A DNA stretch of 64,000 bases from contig NZ_CP032702.1 in NCBI RefSeq assembly GCF_007833795.1, positions 62,001 through 126,000 on the forward strand, written 5' to 3'. Below, piece by piece: positions 54,557 to 63,246 of this stretch (position 1 is its first letter; every line of letters starts with the position of its first letter). This DNA comes from Candidatus Pantoea soli. GTDB lineage: Bacteria > Pseudomonadota > Gammaproteobacteria > Enterobacterales > Enterobacteriaceae. The translations under genes were made by a program, and so were the position numbers. The notes under the pieces were generated by a model. The model was not told the DNA's origin. It saw only the letters and a list, made by a program, of their open reading frames with translations, and did not search any database.

Positions 54557-56572
54557 TTGTTGCGCGTCAGTCGCTCGCTCACGATAAAGCAGATGGCCAC
54601 CGTTTCCGCCGTGGCGCTGATTACTATCTGTATCTTTATCGTTATCCAGTTATTCCACTTTGTGCAGCAGCGCAGAGTCGACTACGCCCAGCAAATGGAA
54701 AACGTGGCGCATACCGTGCGGCAGCCGCTCTCTGAAGCGGTGCTGAAAGCGGACATTCCGCAGGCGGAGCGCATTCTCAACACCCTGAAACCCGCCGGCA
54801 TTTTATCGCGCGCCGATGTGGTACTGCCCAACGCCTTCCAGGCATTGCACGCGGATTTTGCGCCGGAAAAGCCGGTGCCGCGGCTGGTTGCCCGGCTGTT
54901 TGAGCTGCCGGTGCAAATCACGCTGCCGCTCTATTCCGTCGAGCGCGGCGGATTGCCGAAGCCGATTGCCTATCTGGTGCTGCAGGCGGACTCTTCACGG
55001 GTTTACCAGTTCCTGCTCAGCACGCTCTCCACCATGATCACCACCTATCTGCTGCTGGCCCTGATCCTTTCCGTGGCCATCAGCTGGTGTATTAACCGCC
55101 TGATTGTCCATCCGCTGCGCCATATCTCGCGTGAGCTGCAGGAGCTGCCACCACCGGCCATCCTCACCCATAAGCTGGCGCTGCCGCCTGACCACCGGGA
55201 TGATGAAATCGGCATGCTGATCCGCAGTTACAATCGCAACCAGCAGGTGCTGGAATCGATTCACGATGAAATGAGCCGTCTGACCACGCACGTGGCCGTG
55301 ACCGACCTGCCCAACCGTGCGCTGTTTCTGGCGCTGCTGGACCAGCACGTTCGCCATTATCAGGGACGCCAGCCGTGGGGGCTGATGGCCATTCGCATTG
55401 AGACCCTGCAGGAAGCCAACGGCGTACTGAGCGATGAACAGCGCGACACGCTGATGCTGACGCTGGTGGAAAAGATTCGCAGCACCATTGATGACCACAC
55501 GCTGCTGGCGCAGACCGGACCAAGCGACTTCGCCCTGCTGATGAAGCGCGCGCACAACCCGTTCCGCGCGATGCGTCTGGCGCGCAACCTGATGCTGCGC
55601 ATTAACCAGCCGGTGAACCTGCACCAGCTGCAGCTGCGGCCCAATGCCAGTATTGGCCTGGCGCTGCACGATGACGCCACGCTCTCCGCCGGCGAACAGC
55701 TGGACCGCGCCACCTCGGCGATGATGTCTGCACGCCATCACGGCAAGAACCAGATTCTGTTCTTTGATCCGGCGCTCACCGAGCGCGCGCAGAAACGGCT
55801 GACGCAGGAGCACGACATTTTGCAGGGGTTGCAGGAAGGGCAGTTCACGCTCTATCTGCAGCCGCAAATTAATATGGCAACCGGCGCGCTGACCGGCGCC
55901 GAAGCGCTGCTGCGCATGCGCATGCCGGATGGCAGTTATGGCCTGCCGGAAGAGTTTATTGCCAGCGCGGAGGAGATCGGCGTGATTTCCGCCATCGGCC
56001 GCTGGGTGTTTGAAGAGGCGTGCCGCATCATTGCCGGCTGGCAGCGGCGCGGCATTCATCTTCCGCTCAGCGTGAATATTTCCGCGATGCAGCTGCGCGA
56101 TGCCAGCATGGTCAGCCATCTGCAGGGTCTGCTGGAGCGGCACCGCATCGCACCCGGCAGTTTTGTGCTGGAGATTACTGAAACCGCGCAGATGGGCGAT
56201 GCGGAACAGGCGATGGCGCTGCTGCGTTCGCTGCAGCAAACCGGTGTGGCGGTGGCGCTGGACGATTTCGGCATGGGGTATTCCAACCTCAACTATCTGC
56301 ACCAGTTCAAAGCGCTGCCGGTGAATAAGTTAAAAATGGATCGCAGTTTTGTTGCCGCACTGCCGGATGACGACACCATGGTGCGCATTGTCGCCGCGAT
56401 CGCGGAAATCATTCACCTTGATGTGATTGCCGAAGGCGTCGAGACGGCCGAGCAGCGCGACTGGCTGCTGGCGCGCGGTATCACCCTCGGTCAGGGCTAT
56501 CTCTACGCAGAAGCTCTGCCGCTCACGGTATTCAATCACCGCTGGCTGAACAGCTCATCACCCGCAGAATAA
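54557..56572 (+). CDS. pdeK: PdeK-like (YhjK/HmsP) membrane c-di-GMP phosphodiesterase
   Basis: A 671-residue protein: membrane helix near residues 10-32, periplasmic part, second helix about 155-178 and HAMP-like linker. Next comes a degenerate GGDEF domain (the GGDEF site reads GPSDF, so no cyclase activity), then an EAL domain with intact signature GAEALLRM (Glu449), SVNISAMQL, EITETAQ, DDFGMGYSNLNYL and VIAEGVET. It should hydrolyse c-di-GMP, lowering cellulose synthase activity. It starts with TTG (54557 or 54560) after AGGAG. In E. coli it is also next to the bcs genes. Confidence 0.9.
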   Translation: MLRVSRSLTIKQMATVSAVALITICIFIVIQLFHFVQQRRVDYAQQMENVAHTVRQPLSEAVLKADIPQAERILNTLKPAGILSRADVVLPNAFQALHADFAPEKPVPRLVARLFELPVQITLPLYSVERGGLPKPIAYLVLQADSSRVYQFLLSTLSTMITTYLLLALILSVAISWCINRLIVHPLRHISRELQELPPPAILTHKLALPPDHRDDEIGMLIRSYNRNQQVLESIHDEMSRLTTHVAVTDLPNRALFLALLDQHVRHYQGRQPWGLMAIRIETLQEANGVLSDEQRDTLMLTLVEKIRSTIDDHTLLAQTGPSDFALLMKRAHNPFRAMRLARNLMLRINQPVNLHQLQLRPNASIGLALHDDATLSAGEQLDRATSAMMSARHHGKNQILFFDPALTERAQKRLTQEHDILQGLQEGQFTLYLQPQINMATGALTGAEALLRMRMPDGSYGLPEEFIASAEEIGVISAIGRWVFEEACRIIAGWQRRGIHLPLSVNISAMQLRDASMVSHLQGLLERHRIAPGSFVLEITETAQMGDAEQAMALLRSLQQTGVAVALDDFGMGYSNLNYLHQFKALPVNKLKMDRSFVAALPDDDTMVRIVAAIAEIIHLDVIAEGVETAEQRDWLLARGITLGQGYLYAEALPLTVFNHRWLNSSSPAE

Positions 56573-56803
56573 TCACCTTATTTATTGATTTTCCTTACAC
56601 AATTGCGCCCTGATGGGGTGCTGAAGCGTTTCAGTTCATAGTTAGAGTTTTGTAACTTTTGTAAGGAATGTAAGGGGATACTAATCCTGTTAACGGAGTG
56701 TTATTTTCCTCGCCATCGGTCAGGTCATACGCTTCCGGACGGCTTGCCGCATGCGTCTCCAATAACCATGGCGGTGAATGCCGTCAATACCTGGACACCT
56801 GTT

Positions 56804-58084
56804 ATGAAACTGTTCAAAAGCCTCTACTTTCAGGTGCTGGTTGCCATCGGCATCGGCGTCCTGTTAGGCCACTACTACCCTGAGTTAGGCGCGCAGATGA
56901 AGCCGCTTGGCGATGGCTTTGTTAAGCTGATCAAGATGATCATCGCCCCCGTGATTTTCTGTACGGTGGTGACCGGTATTGCCGGCATGGAGAGCATGAA
57001 AGCAGTTGGACGGACCGGCGCAGTGGCGCTGCTCTATTTTGAAATTGTCAGTACCATTGCGCTGATCATCGGCCTGGTGGTGGTGAACGTGATCCAGCCC
57101 GGCGCCGGCATGAACGTTGACCCGGCAACGCTGGACGCCAAAGCGGTCGCCGTCTATGCCCAGCAGGCAGAGCAGCAGGGCGTGGTCGCCTTCCTGCTGG
57201 ATGTGATCCCGAACAGCGTTATCGGTGCATTTGCCAGCGGTAACATCCTGCAGGTGCTGCTGTTCGCGATTCTGTTTGGCTTCGCCCTGCATCGCCTTGG
57301 CAACGCCGGCACGGTGATGTTCAACGTCATCGACAGCTTCTCAAAAGTGATCTTTGGCGTCATCAACATGATCATGCGCCTCGCGCCGATCGGAGCCTTT
57401 GGTGCCATGGCCTTTACCATCGGTAAATATGGCGTCGGTTCGCTGGTGCAGCTGGGCCAGCTGATTGTCTGCTTCTATATCACCTGCGTGCTGTTTGTGG
57501 TGATTGTGCTGGGCGCGATTGCACGCTGGGCAGGTTTCAATATCTTCCGCTTTATTGGCTACATCAAAGAAGAGCTGCTGATTGTGCTGGGCACCTCATC
57601 TTCGGAGTCTGCGCTGCCGCGTATGCTGGATAAGATGGAGAAGCTTGGCTGTAAAAAATCGGTGGTCGGCCTGGTGATTCCAACCGGTTATTCGTTCAAC
57701 CTGGATGGCACCTCGATTTACCTGACGATGGCGGCGGTGTTTATTGCGCAGGCAACAAACGCCCATATGGATATCTTCCACCAGATCACGCTGCTGGTTG
57801 TGCTGCTGCTGTCGTCGAAAGGCGCGGCGGGCGTGACCGGAAGTGGCTTTATCGTGCTGGCGGCCACGCTGTCGGCGGTCGGGCATCTGCCGGTGGCAGG
57901 CCTGGCGCTGATTCTGGGGATCGACCGCTTTATGTCGGAAGCCCGTGCGCTGACCAATCTGGTGGGCAACGGTGTGGCGACAGTGGTGGTGGCGAAGTGG
58001 GTCGGCCAGCTGGATGAGCAGCAGATGAAATCGACGCTTTCTTCAGCGAAAAAGGTCACTAACGCTTCACATACCCGCGCGTAA
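56804..58084 (+). CDS. dctA: C4-dicarboxylate/proton symporter DctA
   Basis: A 426-residue DAACS-family carrier taking up succinate, fumarate, malate and aspartate aerobically. About eight membrane helices and two hairpin loops. Signature segments [35 protein letters not shown] and [18 protein letters not shown] are present. The start at 56804 ([12 protein letters not shown]) follows homologues. The in-frame ATGs at 56744 and 56768 lack better ribosome sites. Expression in E. coli depends on DcuSR and CRP. Same position as in E. coli, after pdeK. Confidence 0.95.
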   Translation: MKLFKSLYFQVLVAIGIGVLLGHYYPELGAQMKPLGDGFVKLIKMIIAPVIFCTVVTGIAGMESMKAVGRTGAVALLYFEIVSTIALIIGLVVVNVIQPGAGMNVDPATLDAKAVAVYAQQAEQQGVVAFLLDVIPNSVIGAFASGNILQVLLFAILFGFALHRLGNAGTVMFNVIDSFSKVIFGVINMIMRLAPIGAFGAMAFTIGKYGVGSLVQLGQLIVCFYITCVLFVVIVLGAIARWAGFNIFRFIGYIKEELLIVLGTSSSESALPRMLDKMEKLGCKKSVVGLVIPTGYSFNLDGTSIYLTMAAVFIAQATNAHMDIFHQITLLVVLLLSSKGAAGVTGSGFIVLAATLSAVGHLPVAGLALILGIDRFMSEARALTNLVGNGVATVVVAKWVGQLDEQQMKSTLSSAKKVTNASHTRA

Positions 58085-58110
58085 TCCGCTAATTTCGCTA
58101 ATTTCCCGTG

Positions 58111-58147
58111 AAATGCCCGCTGTCGCTTGCCCTGACAGCGGGCATTT
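58111..58147 (+). terminator. Hairpin terminator of dctA
   Basis: AAATGCCCGCTGTC (58111-58124) and GACAGCGGGCATTT (58134-58147) form a perfect 14-bp stem beginning 27 bp after the dctA stop. Confidence 0.85.
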
Positions 58148-58329
58148 GCATAATAAACCCCATTGATTTTTTTCCTGATTTTTTTCCTCGTGGCGCGACA
58201 TCCTGACCATCCTGTGGTCAAACACTCTGTCGTGAAATAAACGTGGCGGTCATTCGCCGCAGCGGCTACCTAAAAAGGGGCCGCCTATGCCGCGCTAACG
58301 AGCGTTTATCTGTTTGAGTAGGGGTTCAC

Positions 58330-59820
58330 ATGCAGGGCACCAGAATTCGGCTTTTAGCTGGCGGATTGATCCTTGCGGCATCCGGCTTCGGCGTGCACGC
58401 CGAAACACTTCAGCCCGATCCCGCCTGGCAGGAAGGTAAGCTGGACAACGGTTTCAGCTGGCAGTTACTGACCACGCCGCAGCGACCGAGCGATCGCATC
58501 GAGCTGCGTCTGATCGTCAACACCGGTTCGCTGGTGGAGAGCGCGCAGCAGACCGGCTTCAGCCACTTATTACCGCGTCTGGCGATGGTGCATAACACCG
58601 CGCTGGACACCAATCAGCAGCGCGCATTATGGCAACAGGCCATGGATCCGCAGCGCCCGCTGCCGCCGGCTATCTCGTCCTACGATTACACCCAATATAA
58701 CCTGAGCCTGCCCAATAACCGGCCGGAGCTGCTGAAAGAAGCGCTGAGCTGGCTGGCCGCGACGGCGGGCAAAATGGCCATCAATGAGCAGGTGGTCTCA
58801 ACGGCGATCGCGGCTTCCGATCCGATCGCCACCTGGCCGCCCAATACCCAGGATGTGTGGTGGCGCTACCGGCTGAAAGGTTCCACCATGCTGGCGCACG
58901 ACCCGGGCGAGCAGCCGCGCGCGCCGGTGGATATTGCCCAGCTATACAGCTTTTATCAGCAGTGGTACACCCCGGATGCCATGACGCTGTATGTGGTCGG
59001 CAACGTGGACAGCCGCAGCATGGCGGAGCAAATCAACAAAGCGTTTTCACCGCTCACCGGCAAGCGCGTGTCACCGGCACCGCTGCCGACGCTGTCACCC
59101 CTGCCGCACCAGCCGGTAAACCTGGTCAACGGCGGCATGGCGCAGGACCGGCTGTCGCTGGTCTGGGATACGCCGTGGCAGCCTATTCGTGATTCGCAGA
59201 ATCTGCAGCGCTACTGGCAGAGCGATCTGGCGCGGGAAGCGCTGTTCTGGCACGTGCAGCGCGCGCTGGCGGACAGCAAAGCGCAAAGCGTGCAGGTGGG
59301 GTTTGACTGCCGGGTGCTGTTTCAGCGCGCGCAGTGTTCCATCAACATGGACAGCCCGAACGCCTCGCTGGCGCAGAATATGAATCAGGTGGCGAAAGAG
59401 CTGGCCGCCGTACGCGATAAAGGGCTGCCGCAGGAGGAGTTTGACGCCCTGATGGCGCAAAAGCTGCTGGAGCTGAACAAGCTGTTTGCCACCTACGCGC
59501 GCACCGATACCGATATCCTGATGGGGCAGCGTCTGCGTTCGCAGCAGAATGCGGTTGTGGACATTGCACCGGAGCAGTATCAGAAACTGCGCCAGGCGTT
59601 TCTCAGCGGCCTGACGCGCGAGCAGCTGAATCAGGAACTGCGCCAGCAGCTGACGCAGGAACTGACCATGGTGCTGATTCAGCCGCAGGGTGAAGCCGAA
59701 ACCAATGTGAAGATGCTGCAGGATAGCTGGGACAAAGTCATGACCCCGCTGAGTGCCGATGACGCCACCAAAACTGACGGCAGTACCGCACCGGCTGACG
59801 CCGCCTCGCCTGCCGGCTAA
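58330..59820 (+). CDS. yhjJ: YhjJ, M16-family peptidase homologue lacking the zinc motif
   Basis: A 496-residue protein with a signal peptide (LLAGGLILAASGFGVHAE) and the two-domain M16 (insulinase/PqqL-like) fold. The zinc-binding HxxEH is replaced by FSHLLPRLA, as in E. coli YhjJ, so it is probably not a protease and its function is unknown. It lies in the periplasm. AGTAGGGG precedes the ATG. Ser/Ala-rich tail of about 20 residues. Confidence 0.88.
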   Translation: MQGTRIRLLAGGLILAASGFGVHAETLQPDPAWQEGKLDNGFSWQLLTTPQRPSDRIELRLIVNTGSLVESAQQTGFSHLLPRLAMVHNTALDTNQQRALWQQAMDPQRPLPPAISSYDYTQYNLSLPNNRPELLKEALSWLAATAGKMAINEQVVSTAIAASDPIATWPPNTQDVWWRYRLKGSTMLAHDPGEQPRAPVDIAQLYSFYQQWYTPDAMTLYVVGNVDSRSMAEQINKAFSPLTGKRVSPAPLPTLSPLPHQPVNLVNGGMAQDRLSLVWDTPWQPIRDSQNLQRYWQSDLAREALFWHVQRALADSKAQSVQVGFDCRVLFQRAQCSINMDSPNASLAQNMNQVAKELAAVRDKGLPQEEFDALMAQKLLELNKLFATYARTDTDILMGQRLRSQQNAVVDIAPEQYQKLRQAFLSGLTREQLNQELRQQLTQELTMVLIQPQGEAETNVKMLQDSWDKVMTPLSADDATKTDGSTAPADAASPAG

Positions 59821-59924
59821 GCGGCGCGGTTTTTCGCATCGGGCACGGTGCTGCGCCGTGGCCGTTCGCGTCCGCCGTTGATGGCGGATCGCGATTGCGC
59901 CGGCCACAAGGGCCGGGCTCGGCC

Positions 59925-60797
59925 TCAGGTTTTGGCGCGCAGCCATTCGGTCACCAGCATTGGCCAGCTGGCGAGCGGTAAATCGGCCACGCCGCGGATG
60001 CCGAAGCCGTGGCCGCCTTTCTGATAAAAATGGATCTCTGCCGGTACTTTGTGTTCCCGCAGCGCACTGAAAAACACCATGCTGTGGTTAACCGAGACGG
60101 CTTCATCGTCAGCGGCATGGATAAGCAGCGTGGGCGGCGTCTGGCTGTGCACGCGGGTTTCCAGCGAATACGCCTCAATGGTTTTCTGATCCGGCCAGGC
60201 ACCCAGCAGACGGGTGCGGGTGCTTTCATGCGCCAGACCGTCACGCATACTGATGACAGGATAGATCAGTACCATCGCATCGGGACGCGGCGAGAGGCTG
60301 TCGGCCTGATCCTGCACCGGATAGAGCTTTTCGCTGAAACGGGTGCCGAGGCTGGCCGCCACGTGACCGCCGGCAGAGAAACCCATCATCACGATGTACT
60401 TGCCATTCATACCGCGCTGCGCACGCTCCCGCAGCACGCGCAGCGCGCGCTGCGCATCTGCCAGCGGCGCGTCCGCGCCTTCATGATGACCATCATAGGG
60501 CAGGCGATAGGTCATCACCGCCAGCGTATAGCCCATGGAAGTAAAGAAGGTAGCGAGTGCGCTGCCTTCGCGGTCTATCAGTACGCGCTGATAACCGCCG
60601 CCCGGTGCAACCAGCAGCGTAATGCCGTTGGACGTTTCCGGATGCCAGATAGCCATTTCCGGGCAGCGTACGCCTGTTGCCGCCCGATCGTACGGCTCAT
60701 ACTCTTTCGCAAGATCGACAATTTGCGGCTGAGCGCGCGAATCACTCGCGCCTGGCGCATCACCGTGCGGCCAGATATTGATAATTTCTGTGTGCAT
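59925..60797 (-). CDS. Alpha/beta-hydrolase, esterase/lipase-like
   Basis: A 290-residue cytoplasmic alpha/beta-hydrolase of the acetylxylan-esterase/BD-FAE-like group. Oxyanion segment VAPGGGYQ, nucleophile Ser in MGFSAGGHVAAS, acid Asp in HAADDEAVS and His in GGHGFG complete the triad. It may deacetylate sugars or xylo-oligosaccharides; the substrate is not shown by the sequence. It sits between yhjJ and kdgK, where E. coli has no gene, so it is a lineage-specific insertion. Confidence 0.82.
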   Translation of the reverse strand: MHTEIINIWPHGDAPGASDSRAQPQIVDLAKEYEPYDRAATGVRCPEMAIWHPETSNGITLLVAPGGGYQRVLIDREGSALATFFTSMGYTLAVMTYRLPYDGHHEGADAPLADAQRALRVLRERAQRGMNGKYIVMMGFSAGGHVAASLGTRFSEKLYPVQDQADSLSPRPDAMVLIYPVISMRDGLAHESTRTRLLGAWPDQKTIEAYSLETRVHSQTPPTLLIHAADDEAVSVNHSMVFFSALREHKVPAEIHFYQKGGHGFGIRGVADLPLASWPMLVTEWLRAKT

Positions 60798-61189
60798 AAA
60801 CCTGTCCTGAGCGAGGCGAGTTGTCGTTATTGTGTTCGCGGCCGGCGTAACAGCATCCTGCTATTGTTGATTAAAAGATGGTCTTTTTCGCGGCGCGCGT
60901 CCAGCCGAATCCTGCGCTTTATGGCAGATTCGGACTATGCCTGGCAGCGACTCAGCGCTGCATAATCCATTGAATTTAAGCGATTTTGATTAGCGGGAGT
61001 GAAGTGGCGACGGCGGGTCGGCTGGCAGGCTGGCAGCTGCGCTGCCGTAACAAAAATTACCCGAGCATTCTAAAGCAATAAGCCAAATTTACCGGGCTGT
61101 TGTGTCAGTAATCATAATGCGTTTAGCGGGTCTGGCCAGAGCAGGTGCGCGCCACGCTGACGGGCTGTGAACGCGGCACCTGCCGTCTG
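60798..61189. other. Gene-free stretch between kdgK and the esterase gene
   Basis: About 390 bp. GCAGGTGC (61141-61148) and GCACCTGC (61176-61183) can pair just downstream of kdgK on the minus strand and may end its transcript. The rest should hold the esterase promoter; I recognise no specific site. Confidence 0.4.
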
Positions 61190-62128
61190 TCAGGCCGTTG
61201 GCGGCATGGCTTCGCGCGGAATAATGGCGCCGCGGTGCTGAATCACCGTGCTGGCGAGCCGGTGCCCGTTTGCCGCAGCCTGGGCGGCCTCGCCCCCGGC
61301 TAAGCGCACTGCCAGATAGCCCGCGCTGAACGAGTCACCGGCGGCGGTGGTATCGACAATCTGCGTGCTGGCGAGCGGTACTGCGGCTATCTCCTGCAGC
61401 GGCGCGTCGTGGCAGGCAACCAGGCAGGGCGCTGCCCCGCGCTTGATAACAATCTCTGCTACCCCCGCGGCGCGCGTCCGGGCTATTGCGGCGTCAGCGG
61501 ACTGAGCGCCCCACAGCATCTCCTCGTCATCCAGCGTCAGGAACGCCATGTCGGTGTGCTGCAGCACGGCCTGGTACGCCTGCTGCGCGCTGGCGCGGTC
61601 GGCCCACAGGCGGGGGCGGTAGTTATTGTCAAAAATCACCTTACCGCCGTTGCGGCGGCAGCGGGCAAGCAGCGTCATCAGCGTTTCCCGGCTGGCCGCG
61701 GGCAGAATCGCCAGGCTGATGCCGCTCAGGTAGAGGTAATCGTACTGCGCCAGCTGCTGACAGATTGCCTCAGCCTGCGGCGTATCCAGCCAGAAGCGTG
61801 CGGCGGCATCGCTGCGCCAGTACCAGAAGGTGCGCTCGCCGTGCGCATCGGTTTCGATGAAATACAGGCCGGGCATTTTATCCGCCAGGCGCTGAATCAG
61901 CTGCGTCTGCACCTGTTCCTGCTGCCAGGCGGCCAGCATCTGATCGCTGAAGCTGTCAGTGCCAAGAGCGGTGACATAATCCACGCGCAGCTGCCGGCTG
62001 TCAGACTGACGCGCCAGGTAGACGGCGGTGTTGAGCGTGTCGCCGCCAAAGCCACGTTTGATATGCTCGCCTTTTTCGGACAGTTCAATCATGCATTCGC
62101 CAATCACGGCGATTTTTTTCTGCGTCAT
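61190..62128 (-). CDS. kdgK: 2-dehydro-3-deoxygluconokinase
   Basis: A 312-residue PfkB-family kinase phosphorylating KDG to KDPG, the entry of pectin- and hexuronate-derived carbon into the Entner-Doudoroff pathway. N-terminal GECMIELSEKG and GGDTLNTAVYLARQ, and the C-terminal catalytic VDTTAAGDSFSAGYL (PfkB signature 2 with the base aspartate) match E. coli KdgK. A KdgR-like palindrome lies about 70 bp upstream. Divergent from pdeH. Confidence 0.96.
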   Translation of the reverse strand: MTQKKIAVIGECMIELSEKGEHIKRGFGGDTLNTAVYLARQSDSRQLRVDYVTALGTDSFSDQMLAAWQQEQVQTQLIQRLADKMPGLYFIETDAHGERTFWYWRSDAAARFWLDTPQAEAICQQLAQYDYLYLSGISLAILPAASRETLMTLLARCRRNGGKVIFDNNYRPRLWADRASAQQAYQAVLQHTDMAFLTLDDEEMLWGAQSADAAIARTRAAGVAEIVIKRGAAPCLVACHDAPLQEIAAVPLASTQIVDTTAAGDSFSAGYLAVRLAGGEAAQAAANGHRLASTVIQHRGAIIPREAMPPTA

Positions 62129-62195
62129 GGTGTTCGGCCTGTAGTGGAAATCTGCCTCACAGTCTCGCGTCTGGTATGGCAGCCGTCAATATTTT

Positions 62196-62212
62196 TTAAA
62201 ACGGCGTTTTAA
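62196..62212. promoter_or_regulatory. Candidate KdgR operator upstream of kdgK
   Basis: TTAAAACG-G-CGTTTTAA, a perfect 17-bp palindrome 68 bp before the kdgK start, in an AT-rich context. It resembles the A/T-flanked palindromic KdgR box (AAAC-type half-sites). kdgK belongs to the KdgR regulon in enterobacteria. Confidence 0.5.
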
Positions 62213-62257
62213 TTTAACTTAAGGCGGAAACCGGCCGTTTTAGCGTGATTTAGCGGC

Positions 62258-62283
62258 TAAAGCACGGTCTGTTTTGCCGATTA
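62258..62283 (+). promoter_or_regulatory. Candidate sigma-28 (FliA) promoter of pdeH
   Basis: TAAAG (62258-62262), 13 bases, then GCCGATTA (62276-62283). The FliA consensus is TAAA-N15-GCCGATAA; here the gap after TAAA is 14. E. coli pdeH (yhjH) is a class 3 flagellar gene, so the match fits. Confidence 0.65.
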
Positions 62284-62411
62284 AGCTCCCGCTGCGCTGT
62301 TAGACTCAACCGCTTCTGTGACGGATCAGACCCTTACTGTTATCCAGGGGATAGCCGATATTTGCCGCTGTGAGGCTGCCCGCGGCACGCAACACCAATC
62401 AGGAAAAAACC

Positions 62412-63185
62412 ATGGTGATGAAGAATTTGATTCATCGGCTGCCTTCTTCTCATGAGCTTGCGCGACATCAGGAAACCAGTCTCTTCTGGCAGCAGTGCCA
62501 GCGCTGCTACACGTTCCAGCCGATTTACCAGGTCTCCGGGCGCTTGCTGGCCATTGAACTGCTGACCGCTGTCACGCACCCCTTAGCGCCGGAAAAGCGC
62601 CTTTCGCCGGAAACCTATTTTGATGCGATGACCATAAAGCAGCGGCTGGCGATCGTGCAGGAGCAGCTGGAACTGCTGCTGCAGTGGTCGCCGTTTTTCC
62701 ACCAGCATCAGCTGGTGGCTTCGGTGAACATTGACGGCCCTTCGCTCATCGCCATTCAGCAGCACGCGGCGATCCGTACGCTGATCGCGCAGCTGCCGTG
62801 GGTACGCTTTGAACTGACCGAGCACCACGCGCTGCCGCAGGAGGAGATGGTGGCGCAGATGCCAGAGCTGGGCCCGCTGTGGCTGGATGATTTCGGCTCC
62901 GGTATGGCTAACTTCTCCGCGCTGACCGAGCTGCGTTATGACTACATTAAACTTTCGCGCGAACTCTTTATGCTGCTGCGGGCTTCTGATGAAGGCCGCT
63001 CGCTGTTCTCTATGTTGCTGTCGCTGATCAATCGCTACTGCAATGGCGTGATTGTGGAGGGGGTGGAAACGGAAGAGGAGTGGCGCCAGGTACAGGCTTC
63101 GCCGGCCATGGCCGCGCAGGGCTATTTTTTCTCCCGTCCGCTGCCGTTCAGCCAGCTGGAAACGCTGGTGCTGTCGCTTCCCTGA
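62412..63185 (+). CDS. pdeH: PdeH (YhjH), cytosolic c-di-GMP phosphodiesterase
   Basis: A 257-residue stand-alone EAL domain. Glu of AIELLTAV replaces the classical EAL glutamate position, as in active E. coli PdeH. LVASVNIDGPSL, RFELTEHHAL, WLDDFGSGMANFSAL, DYIKLSREL and GVIVEGVETEEEW hold the metal and catalytic residues. It lowers c-di-GMP to keep flagella turning and to limit cellulose and curli. The ATG at 62412 has AGGAA upstream; the ATG at 62370 is not needed. Driven by a FliA-like promoter. Confidence 0.93.
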   Translation: MVMKNLIHRLPSSHELARHQETSLFWQQCQRCYTFQPIYQVSGRLLAIELLTAVTHPLAPEKRLSPETYFDAMTIKQRLAIVQEQLELLLQWSPFFHQHQLVASVNIDGPSLIAIQQHAAIRTLIAQLPWVRFELTEHHALPQEEMVAQMPELGPLWLDDFGSGMANFSALTELRYDYIKLSRELFMLLRASDEGRSLFSMLLSLINRYCNGVIVEGVETEEEWRQVQASPAMAAQGYFFSRPLPFSQLETLVLSLP

Positions 63186-63246
63186 TCCCGTTCCCCTGCG
63201 TCTCGACTATCTTTAAGAGGACGAGGAAGGGCATGGAGAAGGAAAA

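Noticed and set aside
54557..56572. PdeK-like protein as a diguanylate cyclase
   Set aside because: The GGDEF signature is replaced by GPSDF, while the EAL site is intact.
58330..59820. YhjJ as an active zinc protease
   Set aside because: The HxxEH zinc motif is missing at the expected position (FSHLLPRL).
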